This document shows, piece by piece, positions 7,631-15,519 of a DNA stretch of 33,287 nucleotides. The position numbers and the translations under genes are program-made. Location of the stretch: positions 1-33,287 of the forward strand of contig CALWYL010000021.1 of the NCBI GenBank assembly GCA_944385765.1, written 5' to 3'. This DNA is from an uncultured Oscillospiraceae bacterium (GTDB lineage Bacteria; Bacillota; Clostridia; Oscillospirales; Oscillospiraceae). Every line of letters begins with the position of its first letter. Within the stretch, counting starts at the first letter, position 1. The notes beneath the pieces are model-generated. The model was not told the origin of the DNA. It ran no database searches and saw only the letters and a program-made list of their open reading frames with translations.

Positions 7631-10285
7631 TCAGTCCTGTTTTATCAGTCCCAGCTTGATGGCCACGAAGTTGTCCACCATGGCCAGGGCGTTGTCCAGC
7701 ATATATACGTCCTTGCCGCCGCCCATGGCGCTGTCCGGCTTGCCGCCGCCCTTGCCGCCGGTGAGCGCGGTCACCTGGCGGATGAGGTCCCCGGCCTTCA
7801 CGCCCTTGGCCACGGCCTCCTTGCCGCAGACGGCGAGGAAGGTTATCTTGTCCTCCCCGGATACGGAGGCCAGCACGGCCACCACGGAGGGCTCCCTGTC
7901 GCGCAGGAAGTCGCCCATGCGCCTCATGTCCTCCGCCCCCGCCTCCGGCAGGGTGGCAGTCACTATCTTCAGCTCTCCCACGGACTTGGCCGAGGCCAAA
8001 AAGCCGTCTATCTCTCCGGAGCGCAGCTTGTCCTGCAGCGCCTCCACCCGCCTGTGCAGTTCGCGCAGGTCGTTCATCGCGCTCCTGGCCTTCTCCACCA
8101 CGTCAAAGGGCGAACTCTTGAGCACGTTGGCCATCTCCAGCAGCCGCCGGTTGTTCTCCTCGTTCTCGCGGAAGAACTCCACGCCGGTCACCGCCTCAAT
8201 ACGCCTCACGCCGCTGGCCACGGAGAACTCGCTCTCTATCCTGAAGGGCCCCACCTTGGCCGTGTTGTCCACATGCGTTCCGCCGCAGAGCTCGCTGGAG
8301 AAGCCGCCCATGGTCACCACGCGCACGCGCTCGCCGTACTTCTCCCCGAACAGGGCCTGCGCCCCCAGGCTCCTGGCCTCGTCCAGGCCCATTTCCCGGG
8401 TAATGACGCCGTCCCCCTCGAGTATCTCCATGTTCACTATGCGGGCCACGGAGAGCAGCTCCTCCCCCGTCATGGCGGAGAAGTGCGTGAAGTCAAATCT
8501 CAGCCTGTCCGGCTCCACCAGCGAGCCGGCCTGGTGCACATGGTCGCCCAGCACCCTGCGCAGCGCGGCGTGCAGCAGGTGCGTGGCGCTGTGCGCCCTC
8601 ATTATGGCCCGGCGCCTGTCCGCGTCCACCGTGGCGGTCACGTGCTCGCCCAGCCGCAGCGAGCCGCGCTCCATGCGCCCGCTGTGCAGGTACTTGCCGC
8701 CCTTGGTGCGCTGCACGTCCGTGACCCTGAACAGGGCCCCGCTCTCCGCGGCGATGACGCCGTGGTCGGCCACCTGTCCGCCCATCTCGGCATAAAACGG
8801 CGTCTTGTCGAGCACCACTGAGCCCTCCGCGCCCTCGCCCAGCTCACCGGAGAGCTCCCCGGCGGCTATCAGCGCCTCCACCGTGCCGCCGTCGGTCAGC
8901 GTGTCATAGCCCGTGAAGGCCGTGGGCACGTTGTCCAGGCCCAGGTCCAGCCCGCTCCAGCCGCTTATCTCGCCGCGGGCCGCCCGCGCCCTCTCGCGCT
9001 GCTCGTCCATCAGGGCGTTAAAGCCCTCCGTATCCGCAGTCATGCCGGCGTCGGAGAGTATGTCCTCCGTGAGGTCGAGCGGGAAGCCGTAGGTGTCGTA
9101 GAGCCGGAAGGCGTCCGCGCCGGGGAGCACGCTCTCCCCTCTGCCGCGCAGCCCCTCCACCAGCTCGGAGAGTATCCTCATCCCGCCGTCTATCGTGCGC
9201 CCGAAGTTCTCCTCCTCGGTCTTGATGACGCGTGTGATAAAGTTCTGCTTGTCCGCCAGGTCGGGATAGGCCGTGGCATTCTCATGTATCACGGTCTCGC
9301 AGACCTTGTACAGGAAGGGCTCGTTCACGCCCAGCAGCTTGCCGTGGCGGGCTGCCCGCCTCAGCAATCGGCGCAGGACGTAGCCGCGCCCCTCGTTGGA
9401 GGGCAGCACGCCGTCGCCTATGAGGAAGGTGGCGCTCCTGATGTGGTCGGTTATCACGCGCAGGGAGACGTCCGCCCGGGGGCTCTCGCCGTAGTGCGCG
9501 CCGGTCAGCTCGCTCACCTTGTGGGTGATGTTCATCACGGTGTCCACGTCAAAGAGGCTGTTCACGTCCTGGCAGACGCAGGCCAGGCGCTCCAGGCCCA
9601 TGCCTGTGTCTATGTTCTTGCTGGCCAGCTCGGTGTAGTGCCCCTGCCCGTCGCTGTTGAACTGGGAAAAGACGTTGTTCCAGACCTCGATGTACCGGTC
9701 GCAGTCGCAGCCCACGGTGCAGGTGGGCTTGCCGCAGCCGTACTTCTCCCCGCGGTCGTAGTAGACCTCGCTGCAGGGCCCGCAGGCCCCCGAGCCGTGC
9801 TCCCAGAAGTTGTCCTCGCGCCCGAAGCGGAAGATGCGCTCCGGCGCAATGCCTATCTCGTCGCGCCAGATGGCGAAGGCCTCGTCGTCGTCCTCGAACA
9901 CGCTGGGGTAGAGCCTGTCGGGGTCCATGCCCACCCAATCCGGGCTGGTGAGGAACTCCCAGCACCAGGCTATGGCCTCGTGCTTGAAGTAGTCGCCGAA
10001 CGAGAAGTTGCCCAGCATCTCAAAGAAAGTGCCGTGGCGGGCGGTCTTGCCTATGTTCTCTATGTCGCCCGTGCGCACGCACTTCTGGCAGGTGCATATG
10101 CGGCGGCGCGGCGGGGTCTGCTCGCCGGTGAAGTAGGGCTTCATGGGCGCCATGCCCGAGTTTATCAGCAGCAGCGACGGGTCGTTCTGCGGCACCAGCG
10201 AAAAGCTGGGCAGCCTCAGATGCCCCTTTGTCTCAAAAAAGCTGAGGAACATCTCCCGCAGCTCGTTAAGTCCGAATGCCTTCAT
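7631..10285 (-). CDS. alaS: Alanyl-tRNA synthetase
   Basis: Class II synthetase of 884 residues that charges tRNA-Ala and edits mischarged Ser/Gly. The N-terminal catalytic core shows INSGMAPMKPYF, KTARHGTFFEMLGNFSFGDY and a cysteine-rich insert near residues 185-195. The editing domain has HSATHLLH (about 563) and CGGTHVDNT (about 666), which together form the zinc site. The C-terminal GGGKPDSAMGGG segment of the DHHA1 domain closes the protein. GGAGGA is 5 bases upstream of the ATG. The leader is only about 35 bases, so there is no T-box riboswitch here, although T-boxes are common upstream of synthetase genes in this phylum. Confidence 0.97.
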   Translation of the reverse strand: MKAFGLNELREMFLSFFETKGHLRLPSFSLVPQNDPSLLLINSGMAPMKPYFTGEQTPPRRRICTCQKCVRTGDIENIGKTARHGTFFEMLGNFSFGDYFKHEAIAWCWEFLTSPDWVGMDPDRLYPSVFEDDDEAFAIWRDEIGIAPERIFRFGREDNFWEHGSGACGPCSEVYYDRGEKYGCGKPTCTVGCDCDRYIEVWNNVFSQFNSDGQGHYTELASKNIDTGMGLERLACVCQDVNSLFDVDTVMNITHKVSELTGAHYGESPRADVSLRVITDHIRSATFLIGDGVLPSNEGRGYVLRRLLRRAARHGKLLGVNEPFLYKVCETVIHENATAYPDLADKQNFITRVIKTEEENFGRTIDGGMRILSELVEGLRGRGESVLPGADAFRLYDTYGFPLDLTEDILSDAGMTADTEGFNALMDEQRERARAARGEISGWSGLDLGLDNVPTAFTGYDTLTDGGTVEALIAAGELSGELGEGAEGSVVLDKTPFYAEMGGQVADHGVIAAESGALFRVTDVQRTKGGKYLHSGRMERGSLRLGEHVTATVDADRRRAIMRAHSATHLLHAALRRVLGDHVHQAGSLVEPDRLRFDFTHFSAMTGEELLSVARIVNMEILEGDGVITREMGLDEARSLGAQALFGEKYGERVRVVTMGGFSSELCGGTHVDNTAKVGPFRIESEFSVASGVRRIEAVTGVEFFRENEENNRRLLEMANVLKSSPFDVVEKARSAMNDLRELHRRVEALQDKLRSGEIDGFLASAKSVGELKIVTATLPEAGAEDMRRMGDFLRDREPSVVAVLASVSGEDKITFLAVCGKEAVAKGVKAGDLIRQVTALTGGKGGGKPDSAMGGGKDVYMLDNALAMVDNFVAIKLGLIKQD

Positions 10286-10326
10286 TCTCTCTCCTCCATA
10301 CCTGCTTTGTGCATTTGCGTTTAATT

Positions 10327-10355
10327 ATAATATACGTTTGCGGCCCTCAAGTCAA
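10327..10355 (-). promoter_or_regulatory. sigma-A promoter of alaS
   Basis: Minus strand TTGACT (10355-10350), 17-base spacer, TATTAT (10332-10327). Predicted start is near 10320. It drives alaS and the HIT gene and is divergent to the LysR promoter about 75 bases away. Confidence 0.78.
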
Positions 10356-10427
10356 GAGCGCGCGGGCCAACGCCGCCCTCCGGAGCGAAATTTTCACCCT
10401 CCGGGTGTAGATATTTCCCCCGCGCTG

Positions 10428-10436
10428 TGTTATGAT
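10428..10436 (+). promoter_or_regulatory. Extended -10 promoter of LysR gene
   Basis: TGTTATGAT (10428-10436) is an extended -10; no good -35 is seen. A small palindrome CACCC-TCC-GGGTG at 10395-10407, just upstream, could be an operator, but in this GC-rich DNA it may be chance. Confidence 0.5.
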
Positions 10437-10457
10437 TTGTATAAGGGGGTGAAGAGC

Positions 10458-11384
10458 ATGGAGCTCAGGGTGCTGCGCTATTTCCTCACCGTGGCGCAGG
10501 AGGAGAGCATCACCCGCGCGGCCGCCGTGCTGCACCTGACCCAGCCCACCCTCAGCCGCCAGCTCACACAGCTGGAGCAGGAGCTGGGCGTGCGCCTCTT
10601 TGAGCGCGGGTCCCGGCGCATTTCCCTCACCGGAGAGGGTATGCTGCTCAAGCGCCGGGCGGAGGAGCTCCTGTCCCTCGCCGGCAGGACGGAGCGCGAG
10701 CTCTCCGGCGGCCCCGGGCAGCTGGAGGGCGAGATAAGCCTCGGCTGCGGCGAGCTGGAGTCCGTCAGGCTGCTCGCCGGGCTGATGCGCGGCTTCTCCG
10801 AACTCCACCCCGGCGTGCGCTTCGAGCTCTTCAGCGCCACCGCCGACGTGATACGCCTCCGCATGGACCGAGGCCTCACCGACATCGGCCTTCTCCTGGA
10901 GCCCGTGGGCATGGAGAAGTACGACTTCATCCGCCTGGGCGTCCGCGAGCGCTGGGTGGCCGTCATGCGCCCGGACGACCCCCTCGCCTCCCTGGAGAGC
11001 GTCGCCGCCTCGGACCCGGTCTCCCGCCCGCTGATAACGGCCATGCGCGAGGCCGTGCGCAGCGAGCTCGCCAGCTGGTTCGGCGACTTTTTCCCCCGGC
11101 TGGATATCCGCTGCACCGTCAATCTGAGCACCAACGCCGCCGTCCTCGCCCGTCAGGGCTATGGCGTCTGCCTGGTGGTGGAGGGCTCCCTCCCGTATCT
11201 GGACCCCCGGGAGCTCGTCTGCCGCCCCCTCTCCCCTCCGCTCAGCTCCACCTCCGTGCTCGCCTGGAAGCGCGGAGCCCCCCAGAGCCCCGCCGTGTCC
11301 CGCTTCATTGAGCACATAAAATGCTCCCTGAGCATGGGTTCGCATGATAAACAGGCATTGGACATGTCCTCGGCCCCGCCGTAA
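10458..11384 (+). CDS. LysR-family transcriptional regulator
   Basis: Regulator of 308 residues. The N-terminal winged helix-turn-helix (residues 1-60) carries the classic ESITRAAAVLHLTQPTLSRQ segment. The remainder (about 90-295) is a periplasmic-binding-like effector domain. The ATG at 10458 has AAGGGGGTG upstream and gives the normal family length; the reading frame stays open further upstream without a ribosome binding site. It lies on the same strand as, and 81 bases before, a carboxymuconolactone-decarboxylase-like gene and an aldo/keto reductase. It is therefore a candidate activator of that pair or co-transcribed with it. The effector is unknown. Confidence 0.93.
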   Translation: MELRVLRYFLTVAQEESITRAAAVLHLTQPTLSRQLTQLEQELGVRLFERGSRRISLTGEGMLLKRRAEELLSLAGRTERELSGGPGQLEGEISLGCGELESVRLLAGLMRGFSELHPGVRFELFSATADVIRLRMDRGLTDIGLLLEPVGMEKYDFIRLGVRERWVAVMRPDDPLASLESVAASDPVSRPLITAMREAVRSELASWFGDFFPRLDIRCTVNLSTNAAVLARQGYGVCLVVEGSLPYLDPRELVCRPLSPPLSSTSVLAWKRGAPQSPAVSRFIEHIKCSLSMGSHDKQALDMSSAPP

Positions 11385-11387
11385 AAT
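11358..11387 (+). promoter_or_regulatory. Possible promoter of CMD-AKR pair
   Basis: TTGGAC (11358-11363), 18-base spacer, TAAAAT (11382-11387). The -10 overlaps the LysR stop codon. If real, the two enzymes have their own start near 11394 in addition to any readthrough from lysR. Confidence 0.4.
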
Positions 11388-11465
11388 ATATTTGCCGCGG
11401 TCAGGGCAGTTCCGGCGTCGTGAACAGCCCGCCCGCGGCCCAATACTTTTGCGAGGTGCTTTAAA

Positions 11466-12224
11466 ATGGACAGAATTAAGGCCTGTGAAGAGAAATTCGC
11501 CGCCCTCTTCGGCGGCAAGCCCAATTCCGGCGAGGGGAATGACCCTGAGCTGATGCAGATACTGCAGCGCCTCATCTTCGGCGAGATAAGCTACACCGGC
11601 CCCCTGGACGACAGGATGCGCGAGCTCATCACCTGCGTCGTCCTCTCAACCTGCCAGTGCCTCCCCCAGCTCAAGGCGCACACAGCCGCCGCGCTCAACG
11701 CCGGCGTCTCCCCTCTGGAGCTGCGCGAGGCCATCTACTCCTGCATGCCCTTCATCGGCTGCCCCCGCACGCTCAACGCCGTCTCCGCCATGGACGAGGC
11801 CCTCTCCGCGCGCGGCATCGCCCTCCCGCTGGAGGGCGCGTCCCGCGTGAGCGAGGATGAGCGCCTCGCCGAGGGCCGCAGGATACAGGAGGCCATCTAC
11901 GGCACGGAGATAAGGGATGAGTTCGCCTCCCTCCCCCGGCCCTTCGACCAGGAGCTGCCCGACGTGCTCAGCGGCTGGCTCTTCGGCGACTTCTACACCC
12001 GCGGCGTGCTCGACGGCAGGACGCGCGAGCTGCTCTCGCTGGTCGTCCTGGCCGCCCTGGGCGCGGACAGGCAGCTCCCGGCGCACGTCTTCGGATGCCT
12101 GAAATCCGGCTGTACGGCCGAGGAGGTTTACACCGCCCTGCTGCACGCCCTGCCCTACATGGGCTTCCCCCTCGGTGTCAACGCAATACGCGCCGCCCGG
12201 TCGGTGATATCCCCGGACGGCTGA
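11466..12224 (+). CDS. Carboxymuconolactone decarboxylase-like (AhpD-fold) protein, two repeats
   Basis: Protein of 252 residues made of two related CMD/AhpD-fold repeats. The first is near residues 48-105 (RELITCVVL through FIGCPRTLNAV) and the second near 178-240 (RELLSLVVL through YMGFPLGVNAI). The first repeat has cysteines near the usual active-site helix (TCQCLPQLKAH), but neither repeat shows a clean CxxC, so classical AhpD peroxidase activity is doubtful. GAGGTG precedes the ATG. It is 13 bases upstream of an iron-sulfur aldo/keto reductase. Such pairs are common in anaerobes, and a redox role is likely, but the substrate cannot be read from the sequence. Confidence 0.88.
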   Translation: MDRIKACEEKFAALFGGKPNSGEGNDPELMQILQRLIFGEISYTGPLDDRMRELITCVVLSTCQCLPQLKAHTAAALNAGVSPLELREAIYSCMPFIGCPRTLNAVSAMDEALSARGIALPLEGASRVSEDERLAEGRRIQEAIYGTEIRDEFASLPRPFDQELPDVLSGWLFGDFYTRGVLDGRTRELLSLVVLAALGADRQLPAHVFGCLKSGCTAEEVYTALLHALPYMGFPLGVNAIRAARSVISPDG

Positions 12225-12237
12225 ATGGAGGATATGA

Positions 12238-13350
12238 ATGGACAAATATCTCGGTGAATCCGTACCCAAGCTCGGCTTCGGCCTCATGCGTCTGCCCCAG
12301 GACGGCGACAGGATAGACGTCCCCCAGGTCTCCGCCATGGCCGACCTCTTCCTGGAGAGCGGTTTCCGCTACTTCGACAGCTCCTGGGCCTACCCCGGCT
12401 CCGAGGAGGCCTTCCGCGAGGCTGTGGCCAGCCGCCACCCGCGCGAGAGCTACCTGTTCGCCACCAAATGTCCCGTGTGGATGGCCCGGGACCGCGACGC
12501 CGCCCACGAGATGTTCAGCACCTCTCTGGAGCGCAGCGGCGCCGGCTACTTCGACTTCTACCTCATGCACAACCTGGGCGAGCACCGCACGAAGTACTTC
12601 GATGAGTACGGCATGTGGGATTTCGTCCGCCGGCAGAAGGAGCGCGGCCTCATACGCCACATCGGCTTCTCCTTCCACGACAAGGCCTCCGTGCTCGACC
12701 AGATACTCACCGCCCACCCCGAGGTGGAGTTCGTCCAGCTGCAGCTCAACTACGCCGACTGGGAAAACAGCGCCGTGGAGTCCCGCAAGTGCCACGAGAC
12801 GGCCCGCCGCCACGGCAAGAGCGTGGTGGTCATGGAGCCCGTGAAGGGCGGGCTGCTCGCCCGCCTGCCCCAGAGCGCCGTGGACATCCTCAAGTCCCTG
12901 CGCCCGGACATGTCCATCCCCTCCTGGGGCATCCGCTTCGCCGCCTCCCTGGACGGCATAATCACCGTCCTCTCCGGCATGTCCAGCCTGGAGCAGATGC
13001 GCGACAACATCTCCTACATGAAGTCCTTCGAGCCCCTGGGCCCGGAGGAGCTCTCCGCGCTCGACAAGGTCCGCGCCATCCTCGCCGGGTTCCGCTCCAT
13101 CCCCTGCACCTCCTGCCGCTACTGCGTGGAGGTCTGCCCCCAGGCCATCCCGGTGCCCAATATCCTGGAGGCCCTGAACATAAACGACATGTACGGCAAC
13201 AACGAGACCGCCCGCGGGCGCTACCGCGTGGCCGTCATGGGCCGCAGCTCCGCCTCCGACTGCCTCAAGTGCGGCCGCTGTGAGGAGGCCTGCCCCCAGC
13301 ACATAGAGATACGCTCCCATCTGGAGCGCGCCGTAAGCGAACTGGCGTAA
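12238..13350 (+). CDS. Aldo/keto reductase with C-terminal two-[4Fe-4S] ferredoxin domain
   Basis: Protein of 370 residues. The N-terminal TIM barrel (1-270) has the full aldo/keto reductase tetrad: Asp47 and Tyr52 (FDSSWAY), Lys77 (ATKCP) and His111 (LMHNL). The C-terminus carries two ferredoxin-like cysteine sets, Cys290/293/296/300 (CTSCRYCVEVCP) and Cys342/345/348/352 (CLKCGRCEEACP). Electrons can thus pass between iron-sulfur clusters and an NAD(P)-dependent carbonyl reaction. GGAGGA precedes the ATG. It is the last gene of the LysR-CMD-AKR cassette and ends at a strong terminator. The physiological substrate is unknown. Confidence 0.93.
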   Translation: MDKYLGESVPKLGFGLMRLPQDGDRIDVPQVSAMADLFLESGFRYFDSSWAYPGSEEAFREAVASRHPRESYLFATKCPVWMARDRDAAHEMFSTSLERSGAGYFDFYLMHNLGEHRTKYFDEYGMWDFVRRQKERGLIRHIGFSFHDKASVLDQILTAHPEVEFVQLQLNYADWENSAVESRKCHETARRHGKSVVVMEPVKGGLLARLPQSAVDILKSLRPDMSIPSWGIRFAASLDGIITVLSGMSSLEQMRDNISYMKSFEPLGPEELSALDKVRAILAGFRSIPCTSCRYCVEVCPQAIPVPNILEALNINDMYGNNETARGRYRVAVMGRSSASDCLKCGRCEEACPQHIEIRSHLERAVSELA

Positions 13351-13364
13351 GGTCAAAAAAGAGC

Positions 13365-13391
13365 AAGGCGGGCCGTCAGGCCCGCCTTTTT
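13365..13391 (+). terminator. Intrinsic terminator, probably bidirectional
   Basis: 10-bp stem AAGGCGGGCC / GGCCCGCCTT (13365-13374 and 13379-13388) with loop GTCA and a T-run continuing to 13391. On the minus strand the same stem is followed after a few bases by TTTTTT, so it can also end the convergent CBS-protein transcript. Confidence 0.85.
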
Positions 13392-13406
13392 GCAGTCGCC
13401 GCCGCG

Positions 13407-13844
13407 TCAGATTACCGCGGTCTTTTCCTCCGGTTCCGTCTCTATCCCCGCCTTCCCGGCGAGATACTTTATCACCGCGCGGCGCGTCAGTATGCCGCAG
13501 AGTATGCCTCGCACGTCCACTATGGGCACGAAGTTCTGGCTCATGATGGCGGAGATGACCTCCGACTCGTCGGCGTCTATGCCCAGCGGCGGGCAGAAGT
13601 CGCGGCGCACTATGTCCTTTATCTGTCTGAGCTCGTAGTCTTTGGGGTCGGTGGAGCCCACGGAGACCAGCAGCCGCAGGAAGTCGCCCTCCGTCACCGT
13701 GCCCACGTATGTCCCTCCCGCGTCGAGCACGGGTATGGCCGTGTAGCCCTGGCGCCTTATCAGCTCCATCCCCCGGCGGATTGAGCTCTCCTCGTGCACA
13801 AAGGCGGTGAGTACTTTGGGGATCATGATTTTAGCAATGTTCAT
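13407..13844 (-). CDS. CBS-pair protein, DarB/CbpB-like (possible c-di-AMP receptor)
   Basis: Stand-alone tandem CBS-domain (Bateman) protein of 145 residues, with repeats near 8-62 and 72-130. It resembles Bacillus subtilis DarB (YkuL) and Listeria CbpB, known c-di-AMP-binding CBS proteins. The shared hallmarks are GYTAIPVLD in the first repeat and GILTRRAVIKYL near the C-terminus. In those species the apo-protein activates the (p)ppGpp synthetase Rel. Ligand identity here is inferred from resemblance only. The ribosome binding site is weak (GGTGA 4 bases before ATG), and a short upstream ORF with a strong site overlaps the start, suggesting coupled translation. It has its own promoter. Confidence 0.85.
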   Translation of the reverse strand: MNIAKIMIPKVLTAFVHEESSIRRGMELIRRQGYTAIPVLDAGGTYVGTVTEGDFLRLLVSVGSTDPKDYELRQIKDIVRRDFCPPLGIDADESEVISAIMSQNFVPIVDVRGILCGILTRRAVIKYLAGKAGIETEPEEKTAVI

Positions 13845-13890
13845 TTTTCACCGGCCGCCGCGGGAAGGCTCCCGCCCTCCCGGCGGTCAT
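13831..13890 (-). CDS. Candidate 19-residue leader peptide overlapping the CBS gene start
   Basis: An ATG at 13890, preceded at 9 bases by GGAGG, opens a 19-codon frame (begins MTAGRAGAF, ends VKNEHC) that stops with TAA at 13833-13831. This is just inside the CBS gene, in another frame. Its ribosome binding site is better than that of the CBS gene. A GC-rich hairpin (arms around 13852-13863 and 13877-13886) lies within it. It may re-initiate or unfold translation of the CBS gene, or it may not be translated at all. Confidence 0.3.
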   Translation of the reverse strand: MTAGRAGAFPRRPVKNEHC

Positions 13891-13923
13891 GCCTAAAGAC
13901 CTCCAGTCCGCTGTTATATTTAT

Positions 13924-13952
13924 ACTATATCACTCCGCGCCCACGAGTGCAA
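13924..13952 (-). promoter_or_regulatory. sigma-A promoter of CBS-pair gene
   Basis: Minus strand TTGCAC (13952-13947), 17-base spacer, TATAGT (13929-13924). Predicted start is near 13917, giving a leader of about 73 bases that contains the candidate leader peptide. Confidence 0.7.
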
Positions 13953-14063
13953 GCGCCCTGACATTCTTCGCGCAAATTCGACAAAACCATGTTGCAAACG
14001 CTGTCAATAATGTCAATAACTCTCTCCACGCGGCCTTTCTCGCGCACTTTGCGCACTCCGCGC

Positions 14064-14092
14064 TTGTTTTTGGCCCCGCCGTGTGAGATAAT
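14064..14092 (+). promoter_or_regulatory. sigma-A promoter of CoA-transferase gene
   Basis: TTGTTT (14064-14069), 17-base spacer, GATAAT (14087-14092). Just upstream, the AT-richer DNA at 14003-14023 holds two tandem TGTCAATAA motifs of unknown meaning. I see no gene between the CBS promoter and this one. Confidence 0.6.
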
Positions 14093-14130
14093 GGATAAAA
14101 CCTGGAATAAAGCGATTGGAGGACGAACCC

Positions 14131-15465
14131 ATGGATTTCATGGCCGAATACCGCAGCAAGCTGGGCACCCCCGCCGAGGCCGCCGCCCTGGTCCGCAGCG
14201 GCGACTGGGTGGAGTACGGCAGCGGCATCACCTTCGCCGCCCTCTGTGACGAGGCCCTGGCCGCGAGGCGCGACGAGCTCACAGACGTCAAGATACACGG
14301 GCTGCTGATTTACGGCCCCATAAGAGCCGTGGAGTGCGACCCCTCCGGCGAGCACTTCACCTACAGTTCCTGGCACTGCTCCGCCTACGAGCGCCGCCTC
14401 ATCGACCAGGGCCGGGCCTATTTCAACCCCATGGTATTCCGCAACCTGGACTGGTACTACCGCGAGAACATCAGCTCAGACGTGGCCTTCATCCAGGCCG
14501 CCCCCATGGACAAGCACGGCTATTTCAACCTCTCCATCGCCTCCGGCACCGCTCTGGCCATGGTCGGCCGCTGCCGCCGGATTGTCGTCGAGGTCAACGA
14601 GCGCCTCCCCCGGCTGTACGGAGCCTGGGGCGAGAGCCTGCACATCTCCGACGTGGCCATGGTCGTTGAGGGGGACACCGCGCCCGTGCCGCAGGTGCCC
14701 TCGCGCGCCCCGTCCCCGGAGGATGTCGCCATCGCCGGCCACCTCATCCCCTATCTGGTGGACGGAGCCACGCTCCAGCTGGGCATCGGCGGCACGCCCG
14801 ACGCCCTGGGCTCCATCATCGCCAACAGCGACTTGAAGGACCTCGGCATGCACACCGAGCTGTGCGGCGACGGCTTCCTCGACCTCTACCGGGCCGGCAA
14901 GCTGACCAACCGCCGCAAGGGCCTCTTCCCCGGCAAGGGCGTACTCTCCATCGCCATCGGCACCCAGCAGCTCTACGACTGGCTGGATGAGAACCCGGGC
15001 ATAATCATCATGCCCATATCCTATGTCAACGACCCCTACGTCATATCCCGCATGGACAATTTCATCAGCATCAACAGCTGCGTCTCCGTGGACCTCTACG
15101 GCCAGATAAGCTCCGAGAGCGCCGGCCTGCGCCAGATAAGCGGCACCGGCGGCCAGCTGGACTTTCTCACCGGCGCCTCCATGAGCCGCGGCGGCAGGTC
15201 CTTCATCTGCGTGGCCTCCTCCCGCGTGGGCGCCGACGGCGTGCGCCGCAGCAACATAGTCCCCCACTTCAGCGGCGACATCATCACCTCCCCCCGCTCC
15301 CAGGCCTATTACATAGCCACGGAGAACGGCGTCGCCAACCTCGCCGGCCGCAGCACCTGGGAGCGCGCGGAGAGCCTCATCTCCCTGGCCCACCCCCAGT
15401 TCCGCGACGAGCTCGTGAAGGCCGCGGAGGAGCAGCACATCTGGCGCCGCTCCAACCGCCGCTGA
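14131..15465 (+). CDS. Acetyl-CoA hydrolase/transferase family, butyrate-type CoA-transferase
   Basis: Class I CoA-transferase of 444 residues. It likely moves CoA between an acyl-CoA (butyryl- or 4-hydroxybutyryl-CoA) and acetate. The catalytic glutamate is Glu243 in GMHTELCGDG. The CoA-binding glycine loop LQLGIGGTPDALG (about 215-227) and the family stretch SGTGGQLDFLTGASMSRGG are intact. The ATG at 14131 has GGAGG 8 bases upstream; the in-frame TTG at 14116 would overlap that site and is rejected. It is monocistronic with its own promoter. The butyryl-CoA:acetate and 4-hydroxybutyrate enzymes of gut clostridia are close relatives, and the sequence alone does not separate these from propionyl-type enzymes. 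Confidence 0.88.
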   Translation: MDFMAEYRSKLGTPAEAAALVRSGDWVEYGSGITFAALCDEALAARRDELTDVKIHGLLIYGPIRAVECDPSGEHFTYSSWHCSAYERRLIDQGRAYFNPMVFRNLDWYYRENISSDVAFIQAAPMDKHGYFNLSIASGTALAMVGRCRRIVVEVNERLPRLYGAWGESLHISDVAMVVEGDTAPVPQVPSRAPSPEDVAIAGHLIPYLVDGATLQLGIGGTPDALGSIIANSDLKDLGMHTELCGDGFLDLYRAGKLTNRRKGLFPGKGVLSIAIGTQQLYDWLDENPGIIIMPISYVNDPYVISRMDNFISINSCVSVDLYGQISSESAGLRQISGTGGQLDFLTGASMSRGGRSFICVASSRVGADGVRRSNIVPHFSGDIITSPRSQAYYIATENGVANLAGRSTWERAESLISLAHPQFRDELVKAAEEQHIWRRSNRR

Positions 15466-15489
15466 GCGCCCATACGCCCATATAACGCC

Positions 15490-15515
15490 AGCCGGCGGGA
15501 ACACTCCCGCCGGCT
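15490..15515. other. Hairpin between convergent CoA-transferase and GH13 genes
   Basis: Perfect 11-bp stem AGCCGGCGGGA / TCCCGCCGGCT with loop ACAC. Neither strand has a T-run after it, so it is not a canonical intrinsic terminator. It may still end or protect the 3' ends of both converging transcripts. Confidence 0.5.
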
Positions 15516-15519
15516 GAAC

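Noticed and set aside
10286-10355. T-box riboswitch before alaS
   Set aside because: The leader from the promoter to the ATG is only about 35 bases, with no stem I, no TGGNACC-like T-box sequence and no terminator.
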